A stretch of DNA of 64,000 nt, from NCBI GenBank assembly GCA_019915135.1, contig JAHLMK010000019.1:1054001-1118000 (forward strand). Reading direction: 5' to 3'. The translations under genes and the position numbers were made by a program. Positions 11,552-23,677 of the stretch are shown here, in pieces. How positions within the stretch are numbered: position 1 is the stretch's first letter; each line of letters starts with the position of its first letter. The DNA comes from Strobilurus pachycystidiatus (lineage: Eukaryota > Basidiomycota > Agaricomycetes > Agaricales > Physalacriaceae). The notes under the pieces are model-generated. The model was not told the origin of the DNA. It saw nothing but the letters and a program-made list of their open reading frames with translations, and ran no database searches.

Positions 11552-13669
11552 ATGGCGTTCGCGACTTGGTTTAGGCCCTCATCGTGGATTCTCACCCCGA
11601 CGCCCTCTTCATTCGCGCCCAGTAGCAGATGGAGCAATGCAGACATGGATCCTGTCCCGCCAGCCCTGCGTACATGGAAGACATGGAACTATATCACCTA
11701 TTGGGTTACAGCGTCGATGAACATCTCGGCCTGGGAGACTGCTAGCTCCATGTTGGCCGTCGGATTGTCCTGGTACCGTGCTCCCCATTGTCGAGACGAA
11801 TAGACCTCTGACTTGGAGCGAGTACAGGCGAGAAGCACTCGCCGCTATCGCCATAGGAAACGTTCTAGTGTCCTGGATCATTGTTCTAAACGGAACCATG
11901 GGCGCGAGATTACATGTTCCATTCCCTGTCGCCGTTCGAGCGTCTTTTGGATTCTGGTTTGCATATTTTGCCATCGTCAGTCGGGTCATCCTCGCGTTGT
12001 TCTGGTACGGTATACAGGTATGCCCTCAGAGCCTACGTGTTTCGCTCCAAAACATGACCTTTGCGTCAGTGCTACACCGGTGGGGAGTGTGTATACCAGA
12101 TGGTCAAAGCCATATGGCCGTCAGTCGCGAAGATTCCTAACCATCTACCGGCCGACGCGGGAATGACTTCAGCTTGTAAGTGAATCAGCCACCCTCGTCC
12201 GCGAACCTTTCTCTGAAAGTTGTTGATAGCCATGATGACCTACTTTCTGTTCTGGCTTTTCCAATTTCCCCTGATGCTCGTCTCACCACAAAAGATTCGG
12301 TGGTTGTTCCTCGCCAAATCTCTCACTATTCCTATTGCCTGGTTCGCCATGCTCATCTGGGCCGTCGTACGTGTACCGACCTCAGAGACTCTGACTCACG
12401 CTGCCCCGGCTACACTCACTGGTGCGGCACGGAGTTGGGCATTCCTGGCAGCAATCAATAGCAGCATTGGTTCTTGGATAACACTCGGAGTCAACATCCC
12501 TGATTTTGCTGTACGTCAGGTGCATGTATATTCTTCTTCTTCTTCGTGATTTTGATATTAGTCGTTCCCCAGAGATACTCCAAGTCGCCGCGCTCGTAAG
12601 TCTACGCCCTCCATTTAATGTACCGGGACTGAATTTACCACAGTCAACTGATCCAATTGCTGGTCATTCCTGTCGGATTCGTTTGGGTTGGCTTCGTTGG
12701 TATCACGGTCACGGCCACTGGGCAATCGATTTATGGAGAGACGCTCTGGGACCCGCTAAAGCTCATCGACCGCTGGGATAACCGCGCTGCTGTCTTCTTC
12801 CTTTCATTCAGCTTCGTGCTGGCCACGATCGGCACGAACATTGCAGGGAACAGCATGAGTGCTGCCAACGACTTGATGGCCCTCTTTCCGAAGTACGTCA
12901 ACATTCGGAGAGGGCAGGTCATCTGTGCAGTGTTGGGAGGATGGGCCTTGTGTCCTTGGGAAATCTTGGCGAGCGCGCCGGGTTTCTTATCGTTCATGTC
13001 GGGATACACAATCTTCTTGGGCCCGTTCGCAGCAATGTGCGTAGTTCTAACTTGTTCTGCTGTGTCCTAAGGATACTAACGATCTGTTGCACTGTAGTAT
13101 GATTACAGATGTACGACTTGTGTCACCACCATCTCATTCAACCTACTGATATATCATGCTCAGTTCTGGCTCGTCAACCGTGGTCGCGTCGATGTTCCAG
13201 CAATGTACGACCCCAAAGGCATCTATAGTTACTGGCATGGAATTGTAAGCGCGTCTTGTCCCTGCAGTCTTCTTGGTCTGACTTATGACCTACTCAGAAC
13301 TTCCGCGCTCTTGTCGCCCTCTTGATTACTGTTACCCCAGCCCTTCCAGGTCTCGCGGCGGCAATTAACCACAACATCGACGTCGGTGGCGTGTTACATC
13401 TATTCCAGATTGACGCGTTCTTCGGGGTACGTTTCACTCCGTCGTCCAAATGTCGAGCAACGCAAGATAACCCTTCTATTGCAGTTCTTCACTGCCGGTT
13501 TCGTATACTGGGCTTTGTCAACAGTCTTCCCGAATAAGGACACTCAACTAAAGAAAGGAATTTATCCCGACGATTTTGAAACAACGGATGGTAGTCTCGA
13601 AGGTGGACGGGCTTCAAACGAGGATCTCGACGAGAAGTCGAATGACAAGACTTTCGTCACAGCAGTCTA
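11552..13669 (+). CDS. NCS1-family nucleobase/allantoin permease
   Basis: Plasma-membrane symporter of the nucleobase:cation symporter-1 family (uracil/allantoin/uridine type). The chosen ATG gives MAFATWFRPSS, then NCS1 signatures in order across about ten short-intron exons: WNYITYWVTASMNISAWE (TM1), SWREALAAIAIGN across an intron, GTMGARLHVPFPV, YTGGECVYQM, IPNHLPADAG, the TM segment around FWLFQFPLMLVSP, INSSIGSWITLGVNIPDF, GTNIAGNSMSAANDL, NIRRGQVICAV, FWLVNRGRVDVPAMYD, and a hydrophilic tail ending TAV. All joins checked keep phase, so the gene looks intact. The exact substrate cannot be read from the sequence. Confidence 0.85.
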
Positions 13670-13886
13670 GATTTCTTTCGTATTGGATAGATTTACTACT
13701 ACTTATTTCAAGAGAATTTGATGTATTACGACTGGATAAGTTCTGCAAGTAAGGTGGTGAGAACGACAGATAAGCAAGACCAACGGGCAAAACTATGAAA
13801 CACAGAGCAGGTGATTGAGTATGGAAGTTGGCCAAATAACGTGGCGAGAGCAACTACTGGTACGCAAGAAAGTATTGAAACAGAAA

Positions 13887-15458
13887 TTAATACTCAGGGA
13901 GAAAGCATGGCTTCTTCAAGTCCTTCGGAAAGATGAACAATGGCTCCTCTCTTCCTAAGGATTGCACAAAGATGCGAAGATCTCTGTACTCGAGTCCTCC
14001 CATGAACTCGTCCGACAACTCAATTACAGAGTCTTCAGCTGAGTCCACGCTCGCGTTGAAGTGGAAAGAACGAAGCCCAATGGTAGATCGTTCCGCCAAG
14101 AACTTCCCCATATGTTTGCTCGTGAGAGGCAGTAGCCAAGTTTCCATGTCTCGAACTGTGACGGCTAAGTGCTGGAGTTTGGGGATAAAATCTAGCTTGG
14201 TGAAAGCAAGTTTCAAGAATGCGTCGAGCGCCGCACATTCGGCTTCGTCCGCATAGTTGTCTGGGTCTTCATAGTCTTCGTCACCCATGTAGGAGTCCAT
14301 CCAGGATATTTGGACAGGTGCGATAATGATCGTGAGATGAGTGACGGTTGGAGTCTCTGAGAAGAGGATGACGAGAAAAGGAGAGAATTTGACGTGCAGG
14401 TAGACATGAGTCAAGGATGTGCGTGGGGAGAGTTGTTTGAATAGGAGTGTTATCAGGCAGGCGGCGATGGAAAGTCCATCCGTGTGACGATCAACAATGC
14501 TGAGCTCCTCCAGCCCCCTTACCGTCTCGAACATGGCAAGAAGGCGACTGTCATGGGTGACGAGCTTCCGACAGCAGTGCAAGTCCGCCTCACCCTCTAG
14601 TTCACTGATAGTATGGCGTGACAGCCACGGCAATCGCGATGAGAACAGCAATGCCTTGCACCCCCAAGCCTGCTCGAGTAACGATAGAAGATTCCGCACG
14701 CCACGCCGTGATTTGATACCATAACGCTCCATGTTGATGATTTTGAGATGCTCGCAGGAACTCCACAGCCTGATTTTGGGGAATATTGCCTGCTCTTGTA
14801 GGCGCACCTCCAAAGTACGTAGACGGGGACCACAGCCGAACCAGGTAATCTCCTCGCCGTGATGGAGCGTATCCTTCTCGTCAATGATCAAATGCGCTAC
14901 AGCGCTGAACGTCAAACCATTGTCGTCGAACGGTTCGAGATTCATCAAAATGTCAGGGTCTTGCCACCCTAAGAAGACCGTCCGCCATCGAGCTGAATGC
15001 GGCGTGAACATCCTGAGGAGCATATTCCTTCTTCGGCGCTCTACTAGCGCTTCCTCCTCGTCCCAAAAAACAGAGTCCTGATCTCCACCGTCGAGGTAAA
15101 ATCCGAGGCTGAGAGGGTGTTCACCAGAGAGCTCCAACGACTTGCGCATGAAAGCGACGGCTTTTGGGGAGAAAGAGCAAGGGGAAATGAGATCAACGAA
15201 GTAGTGACTCCACAGGGGGCGGCATGTTGAGGCAACATCGTGCCAAAGACGACAGACTTGTAGAATCGTTCTGTGTGGTCTGTGGCGTGCCCAGGAGAGA
15301 AAGTCGGAGGGTGGATAGTCGTAATCGAAGATGGAAGGAAATTTGGTGGGAATGAGAGATTCAAATATGAGGGATAAGAGCTCGAAGGGCAACTCAGCCG
15401 AGTAGTCCTTGGTTCCTGCAACGGCGGCCGACGCGGGAATAGACGGTGACCGCGACAT
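13887..15458 (-). CDS. F-box protein with LRR-like C-terminus
   Basis: Single-exon 523-residue protein. After a Ser/Ala-rich N-terminus comes an F-box, LPFELLSLIFESLIP with VCRLWHDVAS and CRPLWSHYFVDL downstream. A long region follows that is typical of agaricomycete F-box families, with degenerate leucine-rich segments and an acidic patch. F-box proteins act as substrate adaptors of SCF ubiquitin ligases; the substrate is unknown. It is a more distant paralog of the TE-split F-box gene at 32472-37891 and of the fragment just upstream on the same strand (15778-16813). Confidence 0.8.
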   Translation of the reverse strand: MSRSPSIPASAAVAGTKDYSAELPFELLSLIFESLIPTKFPSIFDYDYPPSDFLSWARHRPHRTILQVCRLWHDVASTCRPLWSHYFVDLISPCSFSPKAVAFMRKSLELSGEHPLSLGFYLDGGDQDSVFWDEEEALVERRRRNMLLRMFTPHSARWRTVFLGWQDPDILMNLEPFDDNGLTFSAVAHLIIDEKDTLHHGEEITWFGCGPRLRTLEVRLQEQAIFPKIRLWSSCEHLKIINMERYGIKSRRGVRNLLSLLEQAWGCKALLFSSRLPWLSRHTISELEGEADLHCCRKLVTHDSRLLAMFETVRGLEELSIVDRHTDGLSIAACLITLLFKQLSPRTSLTHVYLHVKFSPFLVILFSETPTVTHLTIIIAPVQISWMDSYMGDEDYEDPDNYADEAECAALDAFLKLAFTKLDFIPKLQHLAVTVRDMETWLLPLTSKHMGKFLAERSTIGLRSFHFNASVDSAEDSVIELSDEFMGGLEYRDLRIFVQSLGREEPLFIFPKDLKKPCFLPEY

Positions 15459-15777
15459 CGAGCTGATAAATATTTCAGGAAAGACGTCTTGAGAGATTAG
15501 AAAAGGGTGTACTGAGAGGATTCAGATTGTGAATGACGGGCTGAGCGAACGACTGTCTTCGCTACTAGAGCCGGATTTCCAGGCTAGGGCTGAGCGCAGT
15601 GCGGGATTAGAGTGTGTGATCACTGATGGTGCGGAAACAACATGGAAATGATTGATCGACCGGCGACTGATGTCAATTACACGTCTTTGAAAACCCAACG
15701 CTCGCCAGTTACAGTTAATTAACCAACCACGCTCACATTGTATAACGTTCAAAGGAAACATTCATAGTAACACAAAC
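15459..15777. other. short intergenic stretch
   Basis: Promoter side of the F-box gene ending at 13887; nothing specific recognised. Confidence 0.4.
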
Positions 15778-16813
15778 GCAAAGAGAAAGATAGCATTCAG
15801 TACGAAAACAAGTATCTCAAGTAACACGAAAGAAAGCAAATAACGATACAGCAGGGCACAAAGTATTAGGTCGACAGGATTCTATGCTGTAAACTAGGGG
15901 TAGTGTCCGATAATCGAACCCGTCATGAATAGGCGTGTCCGGGAAACGCAAACAAGGACTCAGGGTCCTCGAGCTCCTCTTCATCAACCAGTCCAACCTC
16001 AATGCGCACGTCCACCTGGGCCCGCACACGCTCCAAGACTGCACGCGACCACCAGAACCGCGGCAAGTTCCTACGCGTCTTCATCGTCAGAACCAAGTTG
16101 AACGTCTCCAGCTGCCGGGCGCGCGTCTTGAGAAGCGTCTCGAGCGTCTTGTCCGTGTGCGTGAGATACCACTGCTTCATCCTCCGTACAGTGATGGACA
16201 GATGTCGGAGCTTGGGCAGGAATGATGCCGACGCCGCGAGCGTGTGCATGAGGAGGTCTAACCCCCAACACGCTCACTCGCACGGATCCTCGCAGGAAGG
16301 CCACGGCTCGTAGTTCTCCGCTGCCGTGAGGGGTTCGAAGATGTGTGACATCGGGTCTCGGCGGACAGTGAGATGAGAGACGTTTGGGGTGCGTTGGAGA
16401 AGATTGACGAATTGTAGAGAAAGGTTGGTATGGAGAGTGATATGGGTGAGCGTACCGCATGAGGCCCAGGGGTTGGACAAGTTGAGAACTTCCTGCAGAC
16501 GCCGGCAGATCTAGCCGCCCTTGGCCATGCGGTCAATGATAGAGAGCTTCTCAAGACGCGACAAGTCGACGATGGCATCGAAAAGGCGGCTGTCATATAC
16601 GACGAGCTCTTGGCAATGAAAGAGGTCAGTACAGTCGTCGTCGTCTAGGGGGCCCCAATTCAACAGCCACGAGACTTGCGTTTCGAAGATCGAAGTCACG
16701 GAAAGGTTCCAGCATTGGTCGAGGAGGGAGACAATATGGCGCAGACAGTGTCCATGTCAAAATCACAGTCCGCGAGCGTCCACTGTGCAAAGTTTGGGAC
16801 AAGAACTGAAGGC
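15778..16813 (-). pseudogene. decayed 3'-half copy of an F-box gene
   Basis: Strong nucleotide similarity to 32318-33440, the 3' UTR and C-terminal half of the split F-box gene, on the same strand. Differences include an internal stop (CAGATCTAG around 16506-16510, where the other copy has CAGATGTCG), a deletion of roughly 85 bp near 16770, and frame changes. No F-box portion is present. The shared 3' UTR shows that a genomic segment was copied. Beyond about 16813 similarity ends abruptly. Confidence 0.85.
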
Positions 16814-17630
16814 TTGGGATCCTGGAAGCCGTGAGCCCGCCGTCGAGCCGTGGCACAAGACCGTGTCAGGTATTGAATGAAACATACCGCAGAACCTCAC
16901 GAGAGCTCCACTTTGGCAAGAGCGTAGCATTGAGCTGCTATTGGCATCTTCCGTGGGATTGTATTCCAGTTGTGCGGGTGGAATTCAATCTAGGTGTGAC
17001 CATGATGTCCGGATTAGGAAACGAAAGACTCCGTAAATCTCAGCAACCACTCGCAAGGATGGGGCCCTCGGGGACACCCGGTTGTAAGTGCCGGAAAGAC
17101 ATCCCACTCAGACGCTAGAGATCATTGAATCCTGATACGAGTGACTCAAGATCTGGGCTGTTAGTGACTGGTCCGTGCCGTGTAAGTATGAATGGATGAA
17201 TCAAAACATTGACCTACCGGTTGTCAACGCCTAATAACGTACAGGCTGTGAATGCTTCTGTACGAGGCTCACATGGGTTTTCCATTGTGATGTCGATTGG
17301 CGCGCGCATCCATCTCCCCACAGTTGGTATCTGAGAGAACTTCCCCGTCTCCATACTTTACCGGGGTGTCCGGGGGCGCAGCCCTCAGTGATGAGTGCAC
17401 ATCGAATCCATCATCTTGAGAAGTGTACGACAAGTCGATGGTCGCTGCAAGAAGTACACCGGGCGCGTGCGAACGATCACAATTCAATAATTGGCCAAAT
17501 ACGGACATCCCAGTTTTGGGTCACTCTCGGGCTTTTCCGTGTGCACGCGCCAGTCTTCGCGCTTCCGCCGAGGCACGCCTTAGCCGCCCACATAAGTTCA
17601 AGCGACTAATGCAGCAACTCTATCAGCAAC
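16814..17630. other. intergenic
   Basis: Between the F-box fragment and the MFS start; no gene, tRNA or repeat recognised. Confidence 0.4.
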
Positions 17631-19759
17631 ATGTCTCAGGCTACCAACGAAGCCCCACCGACCTCGTCGCCCGCTGCGAAAGGGATCAGATTCTGGGCTA
17701 TACTCACTTCATTGCTACTTGCTTTGTTTCTGGCCGTTCTCGAAGGGGTAGGGCCACCTCTCAAAATGACTCGCCTACGAATTTCCTTTGACAACCTTCT
17801 CAAGAATGGCATCTCTACAGCGCTACCTGTCATCGCTGATGACCTGCATCTGACGCAGTTCATCTGGGTTGCTAGCGCATTTGCGATATCCTGCACTGCG
17901 TTACTCACGCTCTGTGGCGGCTTTGCCGAGGTTCTATCTGTCTTGTTCTCGGACTTGGAGGGACACTCATCATGCCCTACAAGGCATTTGGAAGACGCCC
18001 TGTCCTCGTGGTTTCACTCTCGTTGTTTGCTACCGGTAGTGCAATATGCGGCGCTTCTCATAACATGGGCACGCTTATTGTTGGACGAGGTTGGTGACAT
18101 TGTAGGCATCCTTAAGATATGTCTCACTTTTTCTTGAAGTCATTCAAGGAGCTGGAGGGGGTGGAATCTTCTCCATCACACAGATCATCCTTTCCGACCT
18201 TGTCTCGTTGCATGAACGAGGGAAATACAACGGTTTGTTCGGTCTGCACGTGTATCTCCTATGTTTTGAGTATCCCTTTTGACATTCGGCAGAACGTGGG
18301 CGCTTGCAGGCGGAATAGGACCGCTGGTCGCTGGATCTTTGGCTGATCAGGGACAGTGGCGATGGTTTTTCTGTGAGATATAATCCTGTCGAGGACGCGA
18401 CCCGAAGCTGAAATGGACATTCAGATCTCAACATCCCCCCCATGGGCATCAGTATTGTCCTCGCCCTCATTTTCCTGAGAGTCCCAACACCACCAGGAAC
18501 TGTGAAAGATAAACTTCGAAACATAGACTGGATGTGTGTTGTTCTCAAATGTCACTGACGCTGTGGATTGACTACTGACTGTATGGGCAGCGGCATACTT
18601 CTCATGGTATCCTCGACTTGCTCGTCTCTTCTCGGCATAACATGGGGCGGTGTCACTTACCCATGGGGTTCTGCCCATGTCCTCGTTCCGCTCTGCCTTG
18701 GCCTTGTCGGTTTGGTCGGTGCAATGGTCTACGAATGGAGATGGGCTTCGAATCCCGTGGTACGTACCATGTGAATGGATCGAAGTTGTCTTTACAATCT
18801 CATGAAGGTTCCGATGCACTTGGTCTCGAACCGCACCAGCTTGAGCGGGTAAGAGTCTGTCCCCACGGTCGGCGGTTTTTCTGAGGCAGTTGTCAGGTAT
18901 CTCCAGATAGGCCTCGCTGCAAGCTCGCTCATCAATCTTGTTTGTAAGTGCAAGGGTCATCAATGCAATTATTTCCTCATGATTCCCTCTCAGACTTCCT
19001 GCCTGTTTATTACCAAGCTTGCAAAGGCGCTTCGCCAACCGGTTCAGGTGTCGATCTACTTGGCCTGACCTTCTCGTCGGCTCCCGTCTCGATCATCGCT
19101 GGCCTTTCCGTCGGCTGGACGCACCGTTTTCGCCAGCAGATGTGGATTTCCTGGTGCTTGATGATGATTGGATTCGGCCTCCTCAGCACTATTGACGCCT
19201 CAACATCGCGCGCAACATCGATCGGATACCAGATCATTGTTGGCACGGGCATTGGGATCATCTGGGCTACAGCGTACTTTCCGGTCTTGGCACCGATTCC
19301 CGTAACATCTTCTGCATTCGCTTTGGCTTTCTTGGTTTTCTGTAGGCTATTCTCCCAGGTGTTTATCCTTTCTTTGAGCTTGGTGTTGTCTGTTAGCCTA
19401 AGATCCCGATATAGGTCTGGGGCTTTACCATCATTGGAACAATCATCCAAAACGGCCTCCGGTCACGACTACCAGAGTCTCTTCTCTCAGGAAAGGCGCA
19501 CGGCACGCAACTGGCCTATGCCTTGATCCCTCAGATCCCCAACATGGCCGAGCCGTTGAAGTCCGAGGTACAGCGGGCGTTCGCCGTGACTTTGCAGGTT
19601 ATCTGGAGAATCCACATTGGGGCATCTGGAATTGGTTTGATCATTAGCGCGTTCATGAAATCGATGCCTCTGCATACTGAGCGGGATGAGAGATGGGGTC
19701 TGGAAGACGGTAGCGCTGATAGAGCTCCGGCCACGGTGGAAGCAAAGGAGACTGCCTAA
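17631..19759 (+). CDS. MFS multidrug/metabolite exporter, DHA2-like
   Basis: Proton-driven exporter of the 14-TM drug:H+ antiporter type, in about nine exons separated by ~50-nt introns. Starting from MSQATNEAPP, exons give FWAILTSLLLALFLAVLEG, then NGISTALPVIADDL and WVASAFAISC, FGRRPVLVVSLSLFATGS, VIQGAGGGGIFSITQ (motif C-like, glycine-rich), SLHERGKYNG, WALAGGIGPLVAGSLAD, RWFF, LNIPPMGISIVL, GSGVDLLGL and a cytosolic tail ending VEAKETA. The first exon needs an intron starting at GTAGGG (about 17749). Its placement near the P450 and hydrolase is compatible with export of a metabolite, but no core biosynthetic gene is nearby. Confidence 0.8.
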
Positions 19760-21761
19760 GATGGCTGGCTTGGTAGCTTGTAGAGGACCACAATCAACAT
19801 AGCATTGAACCAGTCCAAGCAGAGCACGAGCTACCATTGATAACGAAATTTGAATGAAGCATAGCTTACAATGGGTTGAGTAGAATCGCGCGGAAGTTGG
19901 GGGAATGTACTTTGTGGTACTCCCGCCACGACCGTACATATATATATCGTCGACTTGACACATACTTGGACAACCTAAGACAACAATACGTACGGCCGCT
20001 CTGGCCACTTGAACGAAAGTAATCATCCCTCAAAGGCTTGTGCCGGGCCACAGCCGGCGGCATTCGTGGGAACTGCTACTTAGTTGACTTGCTACCTGCT
20101 TGCTACCTTCCTTCCCTCCGCCATCGCCACCGGAATTCTCATTCATCAAGACCGCGGCACCGTCTTTGTGATACCTTTCCCTCTTTCCGACGTCGACGCG
20201 CGTTGAAGGACTGGACCTAGTTGGGTTACGAGGATTCCCAGCATTTTCTTCAATTCGTAGCAGTGAAAAACTGCCTGCCCTCATCCCCCGTCTTCTCCGC
20301 CTTCCTTGTCAACGCCCTCGCTCGAATGGACGCAGACATACAACACCCACGTCATCGCCGACCTCCCTTGCGTCCCCGGATCGCAGAAAGGCCACGACAA
20401 CCAACGACGACTTGCGGCAGCGCATCTTCACCGCGGCGGTCCATTCGCCCACGCGTCTCACACTATCGGCACCCTGTGGCATACGGCGGATAAAGCGGGC
20501 ACGACCCACGGGCAAAACCTGGGGAACGAGACCGCATGTCAAGTCCCCGGCCGTTTTCGAGATCCACACCCTGGCGACAGCGCCGCTCGTCTAAATTCAA
20601 CAACAGTACCAGGCCGGCATACAATGCTGGGTGCGCTGTGCTGATTGCTTTTCCCTAGATCATCTGGTCTAGCAACTGACCTTGCATCTGAGAGGGCCCC
20701 GGTGAAGAACGCTCGTCACCCCTCTTTCGATATCCCCGCCATCGTAAGCGAAGAGCCTATCTGCGCCGCACGTCCGCTCAGTGACGCTCGCCTTTCGACA
20801 ACGACACCGTCGGAATTTCTCTACAAGCTTCGGCGTACGCGGCTTGTCCGTTTGCCTCATCGACTTCGCGGTGATCGAGTTCGGCTTCAGTTCAAAACCA
20901 CTAGCGTTCGATCCAGCAGGCGTGTCTTTCGCAGCAGTAACATCAACATTGGGAACAATAACCGCGGCAGGTGGGGCTTGGCGGACATGACGTTTGCAGT
21001 TGCAGTGGGAGTCGCATCAATGGCTCGTACTGGACATTAACATGTTCTCTGCATGCAATGCAACATGACAGACAGATTTATCTGAGTTGGCTTCCAAGAA
21101 CGGCACCGCCGTCATCTGAGCTTTGACTTCGTCGGTAAGTTGGCTGTTTTCTTGATAAGCCTGGCGCAAAGCCTTCGACACGCGAAGGTGACCATGGCAT
21201 GGTCGTGCGCCGTGAAATTCCACTGACTCCAAGTCGACTTTCACTTGACGCATATCGATGTGCGCGACCCGGACGGTTCAGCAGTGTCGCCACCAGTGTC
21301 AAGGTCGACAATCGCTTCGAGGGGCGCTGGTAACAGTTCACGTCACTTATGTTCGCCTAACGCACGCCGAGACCAAGTACAAACGTTCTCGGAACTCGGG
21401 AGGAACGACGCGTCTTGTTCATCGCCGCGAATAACGGTCTATGAGAATAATTCGGTGTCGCTTCCAAGAGAGTCGGTGACGGCGGCGGTCGCTATGTCAC
21501 ACATTGTTGAGTGAGTGTTGACGCATCGCTTGGTGCCATACTGGACACTACGAACATCGTAGTCGGGTGCGAACGAGACACACACCACCACCACATTACC
21601 TTCTAACGCGATGACAGATGCTTAATGCTCTCACTGTAGACGCGGATAACGATATGTATTGTCGTCAGTCATTATTCTTTTGTGTGGCAAAATGTGTCTT
21701 CTCTGGCTATAGCTCGGCCTTCCGAATGCCAGCGCTTTGGCGTATATTCTGCTTACCCTTG
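19760..21761. other. 2-kb stretch without a supported gene
   Basis: ORFs up to about 130 codons occur in several frames at 20300-21050, but none shows a recognisable domain or consistent splicing. Confidence 0.35.
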
Positions 21762-23167
21762 TCAAAGCCTGCTGTGGCCAGAACCGTCACTGGGATTGAG
21801 GATCCTGTAGATGCATTCGGCCAGTCGTCTGGGCTGTTCTTGTACGACCTGCGCCTCTTCGTGTCAAAGGGGTATTTTTGCACAAGCGATATGGTTGCAA
21901 TTTACGCACCAGGTGACCCGCACCGGGAATCCGTGTAATGGATGCCATTCTTCGTCCAGCGGCAGGATCGACGAGTGCATTCTGAGTTTCGGGGGCACTG
22001 TTGATGCCTCTGTCAGTGACGGACCGAAAGAAATGGTAGGACACCGACGAGCACTCGGATGAGGCATCAGAACTCACACGAGGTCGTTTTTTGCGCCGAA
22101 GACGCAGTGCACGGGAAGAGCAGGACACAACTCAGTCAAGCGATCGACACCATCGATCGCATCCTGAAAGTATGTGTATCCTGTCACCTCCTGCTCTCGT
22201 GTACAGCACAAAGTGACTCCCTCCCTGAGGTCAGGATACGAGGCTGTCGGAAGGTCACGAAGGGCGAATTCCTTGACTCTCATTGAGTACTACGGCCCGT
22301 AGAATTCAGCAGCTAAGTACTTACCGTGAAATGCGTCAGAACGCGCGGATCCCAACTCTTCCAGGGAACTCGCTTCGCCATCCACACACAAGCCGCTTTC
22401 CGAGAAGACCAGATGTCTCTCTTGTTCTTGACAGCGTCGACGATCATCTCGAATTGAGCGTTGGGAGAGTCTGGCCCCTTGCTCTTCATAGCCTTCGCAG
22501 TGAGTTGACGCGTCATCATCGGAGGCTCAACGAGGATCATCATAGGGTATGGAAGCTTGTCGAGATCCATCCCCATGGTTGTCAAAATCCTACAGACAAT
22601 GTTAGCGCGTTTTCGCAGCCACGTATAACACAATGCGCCTACATAACACAGGTCGAAGCAGAGTAGCCAACCGGAATGACATGATTGGCCTTGACGAGGT
22701 TGGCCTTCAGGAAGATGCGGATTTGCCTTGCGAATAGGTGGGCACCTATCTTTGTCTTGAGATGATGAGAGTTTTCTTGGATCGGGGTGTGCTCACCGAT
22801 GCCCTCAGGCATGCTCAGGAGCCTCTCCTCGTTTACGACCGCTGCCCTTCCATGATTTGGATACTCTAGTGCCCACGCCTCTGTAATCACTGTACTACAA
22901 GGGCCTTTGGCGGCTTCTTGGATATCAAAGAGACACTCGATTGCTGTTTGCCATGTTTCTCGATCTACAAATTCGCTGAGTGAATATAACCTACTATCGA
23001 CTCGAGAAAAGGTACTTACGAGTCCCCACATTTGGTGTGAAGATGAGCGCAACAGAGTCCTTCCCGTCTGTTCGTCCAATGGGCTGATAGCGCTTCGCGC
23101 AGGTCTTCAGATATCTTTCTTCTTGCGTCCCAGGTACCACGAAGTCGTCGACCAGTAGTTGTGTCAT
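21762..23167 (-). CDS. alpha/beta hydrolase, PTS1-ended (copy 1)
   Basis: Spliced minus-strand gene starting MTQLLVDDFVVPGTQEER. Exons give FTPNVG, DRETWQTAIECLF, EAWALEYPNHGRAAV, a nucleophile elbow VGYSAST, an insert region PYPMMILVEPPMMTR, LPVHCVFGAKNDL (acid region) and GAGHL (catalytic His). The last exon follows an intron GTGCGT..GCAG (about 21911 to 21850) and reads VVQEQPRRLAECIYR, ending HSRL with a stop at 21762. SRL is a canonical peroxisomal targeting signal 1. The family resembles fungal peroxisomal lipase/epoxide-hydrolase-like proteins; the substrate is unknown. It lies in tandem 511 bp downstream of the P450 and has a paralog at 60657-62028. Confidence 0.8.
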
Positions 23168-23240
23168 AACAAAGCTTTGGTCTGTGTAGATGCGGAGAAG
23201 TATTGAGTCAGAACCGCGGACGGCTATTTAACAACGGATC

Positions 23241-23550
23241 CAGAGAGAGACTCGGTGAAATCAGCCTATCTGGCCGGCTGATCTGGTTCGTCCTTCTGTG
23301 GCAAATTGAGATACACACAAACGTACCCGTAAAGTTAATGGCGGGAGAACCAGGCACCAATATCAACATCGTGGTAAGTATACAATATCAATCGGACGGG
23401 CAGAGATGTCGGTGGAATTAGCCTCTGTGGCCGGCTGATCTGGTTCATCTTTGTGTGGTAGATACACGCGAACGTACAACTAAAATTAATGGCGGGAGAA
23501 CCAGCGCACCAATACAACAGCCGGTATACAATTTCAATCAGTCAACTATC
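23241..23550. repeat. imperfect 157-bp direct tandem repeat
   Basis: Two copies, anchored by TGGCCGGCTGATCTGGTTC at about 23270 and 23427 and by TTAATGGCGGGAGAACCAG in each. They lie between the P450 3' end and the hydrolase start, so within the likely hydrolase promoter. Confidence 0.75.
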
Positions 23551-23677
23551 ACCATCTTGATTCGGAGATAGCTCCCATCTCTGACAGTAGCACATATTGC
23601 TCGGCGGAAAACAAGAGAGACGCATGTCATCACGGGGATCACCACTTCGCCTTACACAGAATGGAAGAAGGCAGGTT

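Noticed and set aside
16002..16313. Plus-strand ORFs over the F-box fragment
   Set aside because: Antisense shadows; the same shadows appear at 32484-32897 over the related copy.
20030..21500. Overlapping ORFs of 80-130 codons
   Set aside because: Present in several frames at once with no domain; probably GC-driven open frames.
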